A DNA stretch of 64,000 bases from Natronococcus sp. AD-5 (GCF_030734285.1 NZ_CP132295.1:868001-932000); one strand, 5' to 3'. Numbered from the stretch's first letter, positions 8,411-18,479 are shown. The notes: generated by a model not told the origin, from the letters alone. A program made the numbers and translations.

Positions 8411-11005
8411 ATGGAGCGGAATCCTGCCGACTTGCGTTCCGCGCGTCGCGTCACCGGTCTCACTTCCCCAGAAGCGGACAAACGGCTCCGGCGCGACGGC
8501 CCGAACGTCCTGCCGACACAGCGGCCGCCACCGGCGTGGCGCGTGTTCGCCGAGCAGTTCGTGCACTTCTTCGCGATCATGCTCTGGGTGGCGAGCGGCT
8601 TGGCGGTACTCGCCGGAATGAGCGAACTGGGGGTCGCCATCGCCCTGGTCGTGGTGATCAACGGCATCTTCGCGTTCGTACAGGAGTACCGAGCCGAACG
8701 TGCAGCCGAACGGCTTCGAGATTTGCTTCCGAAACGAGTTACCGTCCGACGAGACGGGGCAACGCGCGAGATCGACGCGACAGAACTGGTCGTTGACGAT
8801 GTCGTCTTGCTCGGTCCGGGGGATCGCGTTTCGGCGGATCTCGAAATCGTGAACTCTCACGGTCTACGGCTCGATATTTCGTTGCTCACCGGCGAGAGCG
8901 CACCGGAATCGGTCGAGGCAGGTGAGACCGCATACGCGGGGACGTTCGTTCTCGAAGGCGAAGCCACCGGGGTCGTTCGAACGACTGGATCCGAAACGAG
9001 GCTCGGCGAAATCGCAGCGCTGACGCGCGCGAGAGAGCGTCCGGAGACGCCGCTTCACCACGAGATCGACCGCCTCGTCAGGATCATTGCGACAATCGCC
9101 GTTGTGGTCGGCGGTGTCTTCTTCGCCGTGAGCGTGGCGCTCGGGAGCGATCCGGGCGTCGGTATCCTCTTCGCGATCGGTGTTACGGTCGCACTCGTCC
9201 CCGAAGGGCTGCTCCCGAGCGTGACGATGTCGCTCGCGGTCGGAGCCAAACGCCTCGCGGCGGAGAACGCGCTCGTGCGGCGCCTCGAGTCCGTCGAGAC
9301 GCTCGGGTCGACGACGTTCATCTGTACGGACAAAACCGGGACGCTCACGCAGAACCGAATGGCCGTCGTCGAGGCGTGGACGCCGACGGGCCGCGCTCGA
9401 ATCGAGGGCGACGGCTACGAACCGACGGGGAGTGTAGAAGCCGACGACGGGACGCAATCCCCGCTTCGAGAGATGGGGACGATCGTCGCGCGGTGTTCGA
9501 CCGGCGACATCGAACGGCAGAACGGAGAGTGGGTCGCACACGGCGATCCGATGGAGGCTGCACTCGTCACCTTCGCTCGTCGTCTAAACGTGGACGTTCA
9601 GGAACAGACGCGAGCCGATCCAGAAATCAGGCGGTTTCCCTTCGATCCCCGACGGCGACGAACCTCCGTACTCACGCGTGATCGGCTGTTAGTTATGGGC
9701 GCCCCGGAGGCGGTCCTCTCGAGGACTCGTTACGGGAGCGACGACGCTCGAGCGACGGTCGCAGAGATGGCAGAACGCGGACTGCGCGTCCTCGCGGTCG
9801 CGACGCGACCGGCTGACGAGGTGTCTGTGGACGCTGACCTCGAATCGATCGAATCGAACCTCGAGTTGGTCGGCGTTGTCGGCCTTGAAGACCCACCGCG
9901 TCCGGGAACGGCAGCCGCCGTCGCCGCGAGCAGAAACGCGTCCGTCCAAACGGCGATGATAACGGGGGATCACCCGACTACGGCGCGGGCGATCGCTGAC
10001 GAGATCGGGTTGCTGAGTGACGAAGGGCTCGTCATCGAGGGCGATGAACTTCCCGAAGACGACCAGGTTCTCGGGGCGCTCCTGGATCGTGACGGCGTCG
10101 TTGTGAGTCGGGTCAATCCCGAGGATAAACTCCGTATCGCCCACGTGCTCCAGGATCGAGGGCACGTCGTGGCGATGACCGGTGATGGCGTTAATGATGG
10201 TCCGGCACTTCAGGAGGCCGACGTCGGCGTCGCAATGGGACGCTCGGGAACTGACGTTGCCCGTGAGGCGGCGGATCTCGTCTTGCTCGACGACGACTTC
10301 AGCACGATCGTCAACGCAATCAAACAGGGGCGAGCGACCTTTTACAACATCAAACGGTTTCTCACCTACCACCTTACGGACAACGTCGCCCAGCTGACAC
10401 CATTCGTGGTGTGGGCGCTCGCGGCGGGACAGTTTCCGCTCGCGCTCGGTATCCTCCAGATTCTCGCATTGGACATCGGAACCGATCTGCTGCCGGCGCT
10501 CGCGCTCGGCTCGGAACCGCCCTCCGAGGACGTGCTTCAACAGCCGCTCGAGGCTGAGCACCTTATCGACGAGACGGTACTCGGCCGCGCCTTCGGCGTC
10601 CTCGGTCCAGCCGAAGCGACCGTTGAGATGACCGCGTTCGTCGTCGCGCTCGCTGCCTTCGGCTGGGTTCCGGGCGGTGAATTTCCACATCAATCCGAGC
10701 TGCTGGCCGCATCGGGAGCGGCGTTCACTGCCGTCGTCGTCGGCCAGATGGCGAACGCCTTCGCTTGCCGGAGCACAACTCGGTGGCCCGGCGACCTGGG
10801 ATGGACGTCCAACCGCCTCCTTATCGGCGCGGTCGTCGTCGAGTTGCTCGCGTTGCTCGTGTTCATTTTCGTGGGTTCGATTGCACGAATACTGGGCCAC
10901 GCGCCGCCACCGCTTGAGGGCGCACTCGTCGCCCTGCTCGCTGCACCGGCCGTTTTACTGGCTGATGCAATGTACAAACGCTGGCGTGCGATGAGAAACG
11001 CATAG
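8411..11005 (+). CDS. P-type cation-transporting ATPase (P2 type)
   Basis: 864 residues from the ATG at 8411, whose N-terminus (LTSPEADKRLRRDGPN) matches the cation-ATPase N-domain; an upstream in-frame extension to 8267 is not family-like. The phosphorylated Asp is in [10 protein letters not shown] near residue 307, TGES is near 160, MTGDGVNDGPALQ marks the hinge, and about eight to ten membrane helices are present. The M4 motif is VALVPEGLLPS. P2 ATPases of this kind export Ca2+ or exchange Na+/K+; the ion cannot be fixed from sequence. Divergently transcribed from nrdJ. In mycobacteria the analogous CtpF lies in the dormancy regulon. Confidence 0.93.
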   Translation: MERNPADLRSARRVTGLTSPEADKRLRRDGPNVLPTQRPPPAWRVFAEQFVHFFAIMLWVASGLAVLAGMSELGVAIALVVVINGIFAFVQEYRAERAAERLRDLLPKRVTVRRDGATREIDATELVVDDVVLLGPGDRVSADLEIVNSHGLRLDISLLTGESAPESVEAGETAYAGTFVLEGEATGVVRTTGSETRLGEIAALTRARERPETPLHHEIDRLVRIIATIAVVVGGVFFAVSVALGSDPGVGILFAIGVTVALVPEGLLPSVTMSLAVGAKRLAAENALVRRLESVETLGSTTFICTDKTGTLTQNRMAVVEAWTPTGRARIEGDGYEPTGSVEADDGTQSPLREMGTIVARCSTGDIERQNGEWVAHGDPMEAALVTFARRLNVDVQEQTRADPEIRRFPFDPRRRRTSVLTRDRLLVMGAPEAVLSRTRYGSDDARATVAEMAERGLRVLAVATRPADEVSVDADLESIESNLELVGVVGLEDPPRPGTAAAVAASRNASVQTAMITGDHPTTARAIADEIGLLSDEGLVIEGDELPEDDQVLGALLDRDGVVVSRVNPEDKLRIAHVLQDRGHVVAMTGDGVNDGPALQEADVGVAMGRSGTDVAREAADLVLLDDDFSTIVNAIKQGRATFYNIKRFLTYHLTDNVAQLTPFVVWALAAGQFPLALGILQILALDIGTDLLPALALGSEPPSEDVLQQPLEAEHLIDETVLGRAFGVLGPAEATVEMTAFVVALAAFGWVPGGEFPHQSELLAASGAAFTAVVVGQMANAFACRSTTRWPGDLGWTSNRLLIGAVVVELLALLVFIFVGSIARILGHAPPPLEGALVALLAAPAVLLADAMYKRWRAMRNA

Positions 11006-11078
11006 CGATGCCCGGATCCAGTTACCGCTACTCCCGTCGCTCCGCGTTCCGCCCGGCACACGCGCTCGACGGTAAGTC

Positions 11079-11683
11079 ATGGAACTGTCACTTCTACTTT
11101 CGCAACGTCACCCAGAGAACTCCATCTTCGTAGCTTGCATTGACGCGTTTCGGGACGATGGGCTCGGGAAGATGGCGACGATCGAACCATCCCGGCCGCT
11201 TGACGAAGCCGTCGAAACGATGCTCGACCGCGGCGCATCATCGCTTATCGCCACGGCGGACGGAAGAGCCGACGGGATCGTAACCAAAACGGACGTCCTC
11301 GAGTCGCTGACGTGGACCGACAGAGCCCGGAGTCCTGTCCAAGTGTTCGGAGCGAACTTACTGGACGACATCACATACGATGAAGTGAGCAACATGATCG
11401 ACGCCGTCGCCCGGAAGTACGGCGACATAACCGTCCTCGAAGCGAAGATACATCTGAAACGTACCGCGGGCTACCGCTCATCCTCGCTCGAATCCGCCTG
11501 TACACCGACAAAGGGTATTTTGTGGCTCAGGACGAGGGATTCGGCGCCAACCATGTGTTACATCTCGCGCGGAACGCCCTCGAACGCGAGGTGTTGAAAG
11601 GGAAAACGTACGGCCGAACGAAGAAGCATCCGGACGAGGAGTTCTGGTCGAAAATACACGGGTGGTGGCTGATCGGCGAGTAG
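11079..11683 (+). pseudogene. CBS domain + hibernation-factor-like protein, frameshifted
   Basis: The first frame encodes one CBS unit (ATIEPSRPLDEAVETMLDRG ... DGIVTKTDVLESLTW) then DDITYDEVSNMIDAVARKYG leading into EAKIHLK. Around 11453-11456 the frame is lost; the continuation, offset by one base, reads ETYRGLPLILARIRLYTDKG, then GFGANHVLHLARNALEREV and KTYGRTKKHPDEEFW to a TAG at 11681-11683. The second half resembles RaiA/HPF-type ribosome hibernation domains in layout (my assignment; needs a structure search). One missing base explains the break. The gene starts 74 bases after the ATPase. Confidence 0.7.
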
Positions 11684-11850
11684 CGACCTCAGTTGAAAAA
11701 TAAGGGTGTTGTTCGATAGCGTGTATTTCACTCACCTTGATCAGCGGAGTGACTATGTGTCTTGTCGGCGTAGAATCCCTTGAACCGGAGTCGAGTGACA
11801 CCGCTCACCAGCGAACGTGTCTTCGCGACCGGATCAAACCGGTGATCACC

Positions 11851-12144
11851 ATGGAATACGTATACGCAGCCCTCATCTTGCACGAAGCAGACCAAGAAAT
11901 ATCCGAAGAGAGCGTGAGCGACGTCCTCCAAGCCGCTGGCGTTGACGACGACGAGCCCCGCGTGAAGGCACTCATCGCCGCGCTCGAAGACGTCGATATC
12001 GAGGAAGCCGTTGCGGAGGCGGCCGTCGGGGCGCCGGCACCGGCCGCGCCCGCAGCCGGTGAGGAAGAGCCAGAGGAGGAAGAGGCGCCAGAAGAGGAGG
12101 AAGAAGACACGTCGGGCGAAGGGCTCGGAGAGTTGTTCGGGTAA
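11851..12144 (+). CDS. rpl12: Ribosomal stalk protein P1 (L12 homolog), isolated copy
   Basis: 97 residues. Start [17 protein letters not shown] and the first-helix region are diagnostic of archaeal P1; then a 30-residue hinge of Ala/Pro and Glu-rich acidic stretch; the C-terminus GEGLGELFG is the conserved tail that recruits translational GTPases. The normal copy sits after L11, L1 and L10; none of these is present, and this copy is shorter than usual, with unusual residues ([11 protein letters not shown]). It is therefore probably a paralog. It could exchange into the stalk under stress; this is inference. Confidence 0.9.
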   Translation: MEYVYAALILHEADQEISEESVSDVLQAAGVDDDEPRVKALIAALEDVDIEEAVAEAAVGAPAPAAPAAGEEEPEEEEAPEEEEEDTSGEGLGELFG

Positions 12145-12185
12145 TCCAGCGCTTTCTCTCGGCAGTCCGTCCCAAACGTCAGGTC

Positions 12186-12641
12186 CTACATTTTGGATTC
12201 GCGTTCTACATCGGGGCCCTCGTCACCCCAGTCGACGTATCTGTCGTCCAGCATTTCGGCGACGGTTCGAGCGAGGTCTTCGAGTGCGTCGTCGATCGCC
12301 GAGGCGGTCTCGTGATCGACGCCTAGCGAGTCGCGCTGCTCGACTGACAGTGACGGAGCTGAGTAGCCAACGGCGTTCGCGTCGATATCCCAGTAGAAGT
12401 CGAGTTGGCGAACGAGATCCTCGTTGAGCGCGATTCGTACCTCGTCCTCTGTCAGATCGGTATTCTCAGCCCACTCATTGAAGCCCTCTTTCCAGGCACC
12501 TTCGCGGAGGAAACCCTCGAGTTCATCGCGACGGAACGTGTCAGGTCCGCCAATCGACTCGACGTCGCCGTCGAGATACGCTTCCGGCGTTCGATTAGTC
12601 GGGAGTTCTGGTGCTGGCGGCGATTCGATGGACGATCCCAT
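12186..12641 (-). CDS. Hypothetical acidic protein
   Basis: 151 residues from the ATG at 12641 (GSSIESPPAPELPTNRTPEAY). Strongly acidic, no membrane segment or signal peptide, no Cys. Features: DTFRRDELEGFLREGAWKEG and a helical C-terminal part (AIDDALEDLARTVAEMLDDRY). I recognise no family. It converges on the L12 gene with 41 bases between. Confidence 0.7.
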   Translation of the reverse strand: MGSSIESPPAPELPTNRTPEAYLDGDVESIGGPDTFRRDELEGFLREGAWKEGFNEWAENTDLTEDEVRIALNEDLVRQLDFYWDIDANAVGYSAPSLSVEQRDSLGVDHETASAIDDALEDLARTVAEMLDDRYVDWGDEGPDVERESKM

Positions 12642-12986
12642 GTATCGCCCTTCAACCGGTAATGGGTTAAATGAATGGGACCGAACCAATCTCGCTGATA
12701 TCTGCTTCGAATGGCATCCGGCACTGGTGCGATATAGTCCTACTCGAGTCTGATTGACGCTCGTCTTGTTCTAAACAGATCACCAAGATCACCTATCGAA
12801 TTCTGAATTATTTCCACGATATCACAATCTCCGTCGAACCAGCGAACACCACTTCCACCGGGAACGTCGTACGCAAACTCGTCCTCGCTATCGACCGGTG
12901 TCGACGTATAACATGCTATGTATCACCGTAAGCCGAGAGCGAACTATCGTTTCCGAGCGCGAGACCACTCCATCGGCGGCTTTCCG
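12642..12986. other. Intergenic, no gene seen
   Basis: 345 bases. No frame with haloarchaeal codon use and no clear promoter or repeat was found. Confidence 0.6.
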
Positions 12987-13262
12987 TCAATCGATCTCAA
13001 GCTCATACATCATCCGTGAGACAAGTTTGGGAACCTGAACTATTCGTCCCTGATCGTCCCGACGCTTTGTCCCGAATTCATCGGTGAGAACGACCGTATC
13101 GTAGAAAATGTCCTCGCTTCCTTCGAGTTTTTCGATCCTATCCGGCGGGTACATGATGGGCTGTGCCTCGTCACCGGAAACGGCAACCCATCCGTTCTCC
13201 GCGACGAAGATCCGTTCGTACTCTTCGGATTCTTGTTCGTCTCTGAAGTGAATCGTTGCCAT
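12987..13262 (-). CDS. Hypothetical small protein
   Basis: 91 residues from ATG at 13262 (ATIHFRDEQESEEYERIFVAE). Soluble, acidic, with alternating strand-like segments (WVAVSGDEAQPIMYPPDRIE) and a last helix SRMMYELEID. Family not recognised, but composition and codon use suit a real haloarchaeal gene. Confidence 0.7.
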   Translation of the reverse strand: MATIHFRDEQESEEYERIFVAENGWVAVSGDEAQPIMYPPDRIEKLEGSEDIFYDTVVLTDEFGTKRRDDQGRIVQVPKLVSRMMYELEID

Positions 13263-13364
13263 AGCGATCACACGCTCGACCGAGACAAATAGCTATCCGA
13301 GAAATCGCATCCACCGTAAGAAAAAGCGTCTCTCGGAGACACGCACTTCCGTGACTTTCGACTG

Positions 13365-14132
13365 TCATCCTGTGTAGGTGTACCCGCCGTCAACGACGAG
13401 CGACTCACCGTTCACGTAGCTCGCGAGATCACTTGCGAGGAAGAGCGCAACCCCTGCGATGTCCTCCGGTTCGCCGATCCGTCGTGACGGGATCGCTTGT
13501 GTGAACTGATCGAGCGCATCCGGTCCCATGTGCGCGTCTTCCATCATCGCGGTTTCGATACCACCCGGATGGATGGCGTTCACGCGAATTCCCTCGGGAC
13601 CGAGACGGTGAGCCAACGCGTACGTCAGCAATCGAAGCGCCCCCTTGGATACGCAGTAGGTGACGTACCCGCCATTGCCCACGAGACCGGCGATACTCGA
13701 GACGTTGATAATACTCCCGCCATCGTTCTCGACCATTCGCCGCGCCGCGAGCTGCGAACCGAAGAATGCGCCTTTTACGTTCACGTTCATAAGTCGCTCG
13801 TACTCGTCGGGAGTCGCTTCGAGGAACTCTTCCGGCCGAAAGATACCCGCGTTGTTGACGAGCACGTCAACGCCACCGAATTGATTGGCCGCGTCGATCA
13901 TCGTCTCAAGATCGTCAACGTTCGAGACGTCACACTCGACGTACGCTGCCGCCGCGTCCGTTTCATCATCGATCAGTTCGTGTGTCGGCGTTCCGCCCTC
14001 GCGCGGATCTTCGCGCACGTCGGCGACGATCACATCGGAGCCGTTTTCGGCAAACGTTCGCGCGATCGATCGGCCGATTCCGCTCGATGCACCGGTTACG
14101 ACGGCTGTCCGCTCTTCAAGTAGGTGTGCCAT
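13365..14132 (-). CDS. Short-chain dehydrogenase/reductase
   Basis: 255 residues, the classical SDR length. NAD(P)-binding TGASSGIG is at residues 14-21, NNAG near 92, the catalytic Ser in INVSSIAG, and Tyr-x3-Lys in YCVSK near 160. The end (YVNGESLVVDGGYTYTG) is the usual FabG-like tail. Substrate unknown; a 3-oxoacyl or sugar/alcohol oxidoreductase is possible. It stands alone between a small hypothetical gene and rtcB. Confidence 0.93.
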   Translation of the reverse strand: MAHLLEERTAVVTGASSGIGRSIARTFAENGSDVIVADVREDPREGGTPTHELIDDETDAAAAYVECDVSNVDDLETMIDAANQFGGVDVLVNNAGIFRPEEFLEATPDEYERLMNVNVKGAFFGSQLAARRMVENDGGSIINVSSIAGLVGNGGYVTYCVSKGALRLLTYALAHRLGPEGIRVNAIHPGGIETAMMEDAHMGPDALDQFTQAIPSRRIGEPEDIAGVALFLASDLASYVNGESLVVDGGYTYTG

Positions 14133-14183
14133 GCGACGTCCATCTACTACGTCGAGGTACTTGCTTCTACTACTGACACGCGT

Positions 14184-15608
14184 TCATCCTTTGATATTGG
14201 CCACCGGCCGCATCCTGGCCACTTTCGTTCCGATTCCGAGTGCATCGCTGACTCGGATCACCTCGTCGACGTCTTTGTAGGCGCCGGGCGCTTCCTCAGT
14301 CAACGTCCCGCGCGAGCACGCCTTGACGTAAACGTGCTGACTCCGGAGCGAGCGCTGTAGTTCATCGGGACCGTACGTCTTCTTCGCCTGGGTGCGAGAC
14401 ATCGCTCGCCCGGCGCCGTGTGCGGTCGATCCGAACGTCAACTCGAGCGATCGGTCGCCACCGGAGAGTACGTACGAACTGGTTCCCATGCTGCCGGGGA
14501 TGAGAACCGGTTGTCCGACGTCGCGGTACGCCTCGGGGATCTCCGGTCGTCCTGCCGGAAACGCTCGCGTCGCGCCTTTCCGGTGGACGAGTACCGTCTT
14601 CTCTTTCCCGTCGATTTCGTGACGTTCTTCCTTCGCGATGTTGTGACAGACGTCGTAGACCAGTTCGACGGTCGGATCGTCGAATAGTTCGTCGAAGATC
14701 GTTCGTACCGCGTGCGTCATTGCCTGACGGTTCGCCCAAGCGAAGTTCGCCGCCGCGTACATCGCTTTTCGGTACCGCTCTGCTACCGGATCGCCCAGCG
14801 GCGCATAAACGAGTTGTCTGTCCGGCAGCGCTCGAACGATCTCGGGATGTTCTCGTTCGAATCGACGAAGGTACTCCGTGCAGGTCTGGTGACCCAGGCC
14901 GCGGGATCCTGAGTGAATCATCACGACGATCTGATCCTCTTCGAGGCCGTACGCGGCGGCCGTCTCCCGGTCGTATATTTCGGCGACGCGCTGGACCTCA
15001 AGGAAGTGGTTTCCCGATCCGAGTGAACCGACCTGATTCACGCCGCGCTTGCGCGCCTCTGGTGGAACCACGTTTGAATCTCCCTCGAGGCGACCGTTCT
15101 CTTCGCAGTGATCGAGATCCGCCGCCGTGGCGTAGCCGTTCTCGAGCATCCATTCCATCCCTCTCTCGAGAATGTCCTTGAGCGTCGCATGATCGATGTC
15201 GAGGTACCCGCCCTTACCGAGACCGACCGGAATCAATCGGTAGAGGAAGTCGCCGAGTTCCGCTTCGCGCCCCTCCACGTCTTCGTACGAGAGGTCTGTA
15301 CGCAGGACTCTAACACCGCAGTTCAGATCGAAGCCGATCCCCCCGGGACTGATGACACCCTCGTCGAGGTCGACCGCGGCTACGCCGCCGATCGGAAACC
15401 CGTAGCCCTGGTGCCCGTCCGGGAGGAGTACAGAGAACTTCTGAATGCCAGGCAAGATTGCAACATTACTCGCCTGTTCGAGCGTCAGTTCTCCTTCTTC
15501 CAGCATTTTCTCGAGTAATGGTTCGGACGCGTAGACGCGTACCGGGACTTGCATCTCGCCCCTTCGGCCGATCTCGTACACGTTCTCTGCGATTTCGGTG
15601 ACTTCCAT
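14184..15608 (-). CDS. rtcB: RtcB RNA ligase
   Basis: 474 residues from the ATG at 15608, preceded by a good Shine-Dalgarno (AGGTGG, seven bases away). RtcB joins 2',3'-cyclic phosphate or 3'-phosphate to 5'-OH ends with GTP and Mn2+, for tRNA splicing and RNA repair. Seen: GGVAAVDLDEGVISPGGIGF with the first metal ligands, FDLNCGVRVL (metal Cys), GSGNHFLEVQ, HSGSRGLGHQ, and GSMGTSSYVLSG with the guanylylation region HGAGRAMSR (His for GMP). No intein is present. The mycobacterial homolog (Rv2631) belongs to the DosR regulon. Confidence 0.96.
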   Translation of the reverse strand: MEVTEIAENVYEIGRRGEMQVPVRVYASEPLLEKMLEEGELTLEQASNVAILPGIQKFSVLLPDGHQGYGFPIGGVAAVDLDEGVISPGGIGFDLNCGVRVLRTDLSYEDVEGREAELGDFLYRLIPVGLGKGGYLDIDHATLKDILERGMEWMLENGYATAADLDHCEENGRLEGDSNVVPPEARKRGVNQVGSLGSGNHFLEVQRVAEIYDRETAAAYGLEEDQIVVMIHSGSRGLGHQTCTEYLRRFEREHPEIVRALPDRQLVYAPLGDPVAERYRKAMYAAANFAWANRQAMTHAVRTIFDELFDDPTVELVYDVCHNIAKEERHEIDGKEKTVLVHRKGATRAFPAGRPEIPEAYRDVGQPVLIPGSMGTSSYVLSGGDRSLELTFGSTAHGAGRAMSRTQAKKTYGPDELQRSLRSQHVYVKACSRGTLTEEAPGAYKDVDEVIRVSDALGIGTKVARMRPVANIKG

Positions 15609-16327
15609 CGATGACCACCTGTAACGGTACATCACCTGAACGCAAAACGATTTCCAGTCCACAGCTCACATCTACCGTGCGGACCGATAATTACCCAATC
15701 TTAGTTATTATTCGCTTCTTGTCGCCTGGAACGGTTCAACGCCATCGATTGTTGCCTCACCGGATATATAGCATCGACAGATGTTGGTCAGGTGGAAGGA
15801 TTAAATTCAGAATACCGGTTTGAAAGCTCGTGCTGGCCTACATTGAGTGGATTGGTGGAGCTAGATAACGGCCAGTCGATCGGTTGTGTCAATCTCCGAA
15901 AATTTCAATTCTATTGTGCTAACAATCAATTGTCGTCTTCAGTCTAGAGTACAGTTATTCCAACCACCGGGACATTTACTATCGTACTGGTGTAAAGAAA
16001 GCAGTAAGAGTGTATGGAATCCACGATACTGGCTAGCGGTATTCCGATATTTATTGTGTAGCAGTCGAAACGGCTCGGGAATCATTGGTATAACTATCAT
16101 AAAATGAGTAGGTCGAATCACAGTCCGTATACGACGCAATTGTTCTGATACTAAACCGCACATATGACGCTACAGCAAGCAGATCACAACGAAAGGACGA
16201 GATGAGAAGACTTCGTTCTACATTCGATGAATAACGATCAGATTAGCTGAGTGTGCGGCCAAGCTTTAACCAGCGACCTTTCGAGTGGCAGTATCGTCGG
16301 GTGGATCGAACACCCGTGAAGAGCATT
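15609..16327. other. Intergenic, AT-richer, no gene seen
   Basis: About 720 bases with visibly lower GC than the flanking genes and no convincing frame on either strand. It separates rtcB from the Hsp20 remnant. The composition suggests acquired or decayed DNA, but nothing recognisable remains. Confidence 0.6.
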
Positions 16328-16761
16328 ATGACCGTCGGAAGCAATCCATTCGAAGGACTCGAAAAGCAATTAGAACGCCTTCAGCGACAATTTGAGGGCG
16401 TTACGAGGGCATGGGATTCCGACCGCTTCGGCTTGCCAGAGGTGGAAACGACATCGATGGGAGTCGACCTGGTGGATCACGGAGACGAGTTCGTACTCTC
16501 TGCGGACGTCCTTGGTTTCGATACTGACGAAATCAACGTACGGATCTCGGATATCACGCTCAGTATTACGGCGGAACACGAGGAAGAAACCGAAGAACAA
16601 GAGGAACTGGACCTCAGGAGCGCACGAGCGCACAAAGCGATCAGTCGCTCCATTCGATTACCCGAACCGGTAGAGGAAGAAAGCGTAACGGCGTACTCAC
16701 TCTCACGCTACCGAAGGTGCAACCGACGGAAGTCGGCGGACACAAGATTGAGATCGATTGA
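16328..16761 (+). pseudogene. hsp20: Hsp20/alpha-crystallin chaperone, frameshifted
   Basis: ATG at 16328 begins MTVGSNPFEGLEKQLERL. The alpha-crystallin domain follows (GVDLVDHGDEFVLSADVLGF ... INVRISDITLSITAE ... SRSIRLPEPVEEESV). At about 16687 the frame is lost; in the next frame the expected end appears: NGVLTLTLPKVQPTEVGGHK then IEID and TGA at 16759-16761. Related proteins have a few extra residues at the junction, so a small deletion (not just one base) between short AACGGCG-like repeats is plausible. Hsp20 proteins hold unfolded clients as ATP-independent oligomers. As written the last strand with the conserved L-x-L is missing from the product. Confidence 0.85.
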
Positions 16762-17096
16762 TCGTCCCGTATGGAACGCAACGGCTGGTGAGGATCGAAG
16801 CGTCGAAAAAGCCGTTTGGATCTCTACACTACTCGGCTGCCGCTATGAGGGAACGTACGGGCCACTTTTAGATCTATCCCGATATCTCATCGAATTTCCG
16901 TTCACATATCCTGTGAACGCGCTCTGGCTGCGTCGGTTATCGAGGCCGGCGATTTCACCTTCGACAGCGGTCTCGGCGTGCTATCGTGGCGCATTCACCA
17001 TTTCATATTTGTTGTGAGATCCGCGTCTCTCATCGACCAACTCCGATATGTCATCGAGTCGTTCTTTAAGGATACTCGTTCATCGTAGCGCGCCGC
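16762..17096. other. Intergenic, no gene seen
   Basis: 335 bases between the Hsp20 remnant and the end of the aldo/keto reductase. The only long frame is the out-of-frame continuation of hsp20. Confidence 0.6.
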
Positions 17097-18070
17097 TCAC
17101 TCCGCCGCCTCGCGAAGCTCCGCGCGTTGTTCCGCCGTCAGTGTCACCTTTGTCGCCTCCATGTTCTCCTCGAGTTGATCGACGGTTCGTGCGCCGATTA
17201 TCGGCGCGGTGACCGCATCACGGTGGAGAAGCCATGCGAGTGCTACTTGCGCGGGTGTCGCCCCGACGTCCGTAGCGATCATCTTGACGTGGTCGAGGAT
17301 ATCGAAGTTTTCCTCACGCAAGTACCGATCGGCGAAGCGCTGATCGGCCGCTGCACGCGACGTCTCCGGGGCGGTTTCGCCACGTCCGTACTTCCCGGTC
17401 AGAAATCCTCCAGCGAGCGGGCTCCAGGGGGCGATCCCGAGGCCGTAGTCACGGCACATCGGGAGATAATTCTCCTCGATCTCACGGTCGATCAAATTGT
17501 ATCGCGGCTGAGTTACCGTGAACGGCTCGTACCCCTCCCGTCGTGCGAGTTCGATCGCTTTGACGACCTTCCACGCGTTCGGGGTCTCCGTCGATGTCCC
17601 AAGGTAGTTCACCCGACCATCGTCGACGAAACCGTCAAGTGTACGCATGAACTCCTCGGCGGGCGTCGAATCGTCCCAGCGGTGGATGTACAAGATATCG
17701 AGGAATGACGTATCGAGACGTCCGAGGATGCGATCGAGCTGTCGGCGAAGGTGTTTCCGGTTTAATCCGCTCGCGTTCGGGTCGTCTGGACGAGTCGGCC
17801 AATAAATCTTGCTCGCTATCACGAATTCTCGCGATCGCAGTCGGCGAGCCACTCGCCGATCCACTCCTCCGCGAGGCCGTCGCCGTAAGAGTTTGCCGTG
17901 TCGATGAAGGTCCCACCGCGGTCGGCGAACGCGTCGAGTAGCTCGTGCGCCCGCTCTTTCTCGATTTCGACCTCTCCAGCGTCGTTTTTCCGACCAAAGC
18001 GCCAGGTACCGAGCGCTAATTCGCTAACGCACAGTCCCGTCCGCCCGAGCGGAACGGTCTTGAGTACCAT
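17097..18070 (-). pseudogene. Aldo/keto reductase, one-base frameshift
   Basis: Two frames together give one full-length (about 325-residue) NADPH-dependent AKR. The N-terminal part from ATG 18070 has VPLGRTGLCVSELALGTW and FIDTANSYGDGLAEEW (catalytic Asp and Tyr), then terminates after WLADCDREN. The second frame resumes at about 17828 with EFVIASKIYW (catalytic Lys) and LYIHRWD (His), and continues to the end IIGARTVDQLEENM. One base missing at the GAATTC (17823-17828) explains the break. Could be sequencing error. Substrate unknown (Kv-beta/YghZ-like subgroup). Confidence 0.85.
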
Positions 18071-18260
18071 CGGTTGAACGGATGTCAGCCAACCCCATCA
18101 AGCTATGCGGATTCGTCGTGACGAGCAGCGGATTGAAAGACTGTGCTGCCGTCATGACGGCGTAGAGGCAGTTTTCTGGAGATTTCCGATTCCCAATTGG
18201 AACCACGATTGTCGGATTCCCCGCATCCGGCGGGGTGGTCGCTTCCGTCCTTGCAGTTGT

Positions 18261-18479
18261 TCAGAATAACCGAAATTCGATTCCGCCATAATAGTTGACG
18301 AAAGCCAAGCTAAGAAGATATAGTACGCCTCCCAGAATCATAAGCGAGATCGTGAGCGAAAACGAGTTATCGGGCGGTACTGCCTCATAATTGTGTAGTA
18401 CTACTCCGACGAGAACGAGTGCGAGAATCCACAGGAACAGTATCGCGACGGCGAAGGTGAAACGGTCGGCAGCACTCAT
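18261..18479 (-). CDS. Small two-helix membrane protein
   Basis: 72 residues from ATG 18479. Two predicted membrane helices (FAVAILFLWILALVLVGVVL and a second from ISLMILGGVLYLLSLAFV), short loop between them, and a C-terminus ending EFRLF. No family recognised. Possible partner of a neighbouring transporter or stress protein is unsupported. Confidence 0.65.
   Translation of the reverse strand: MSAADRFTFAVAILFLWILALVLVGVVLHNYEAVPPDNSFSLTISLMILGGVLYLLSLAFVNYYGGIEFRLF

Noticed and set aside
9689-10900. 403-residue minus-strand frame opposite the P-type ATPase
   Set aside because: Shadow of an intact ATPase with all catalytic motifs; Arg/His-rich composition not haloarchaeal.
12011-12427. Arg-rich plus-strand frame through L12 and its downstream gene
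   Set aside because: Composition is that of a frame-shifted acidic Glu-rich gene; strongly basic and without family.
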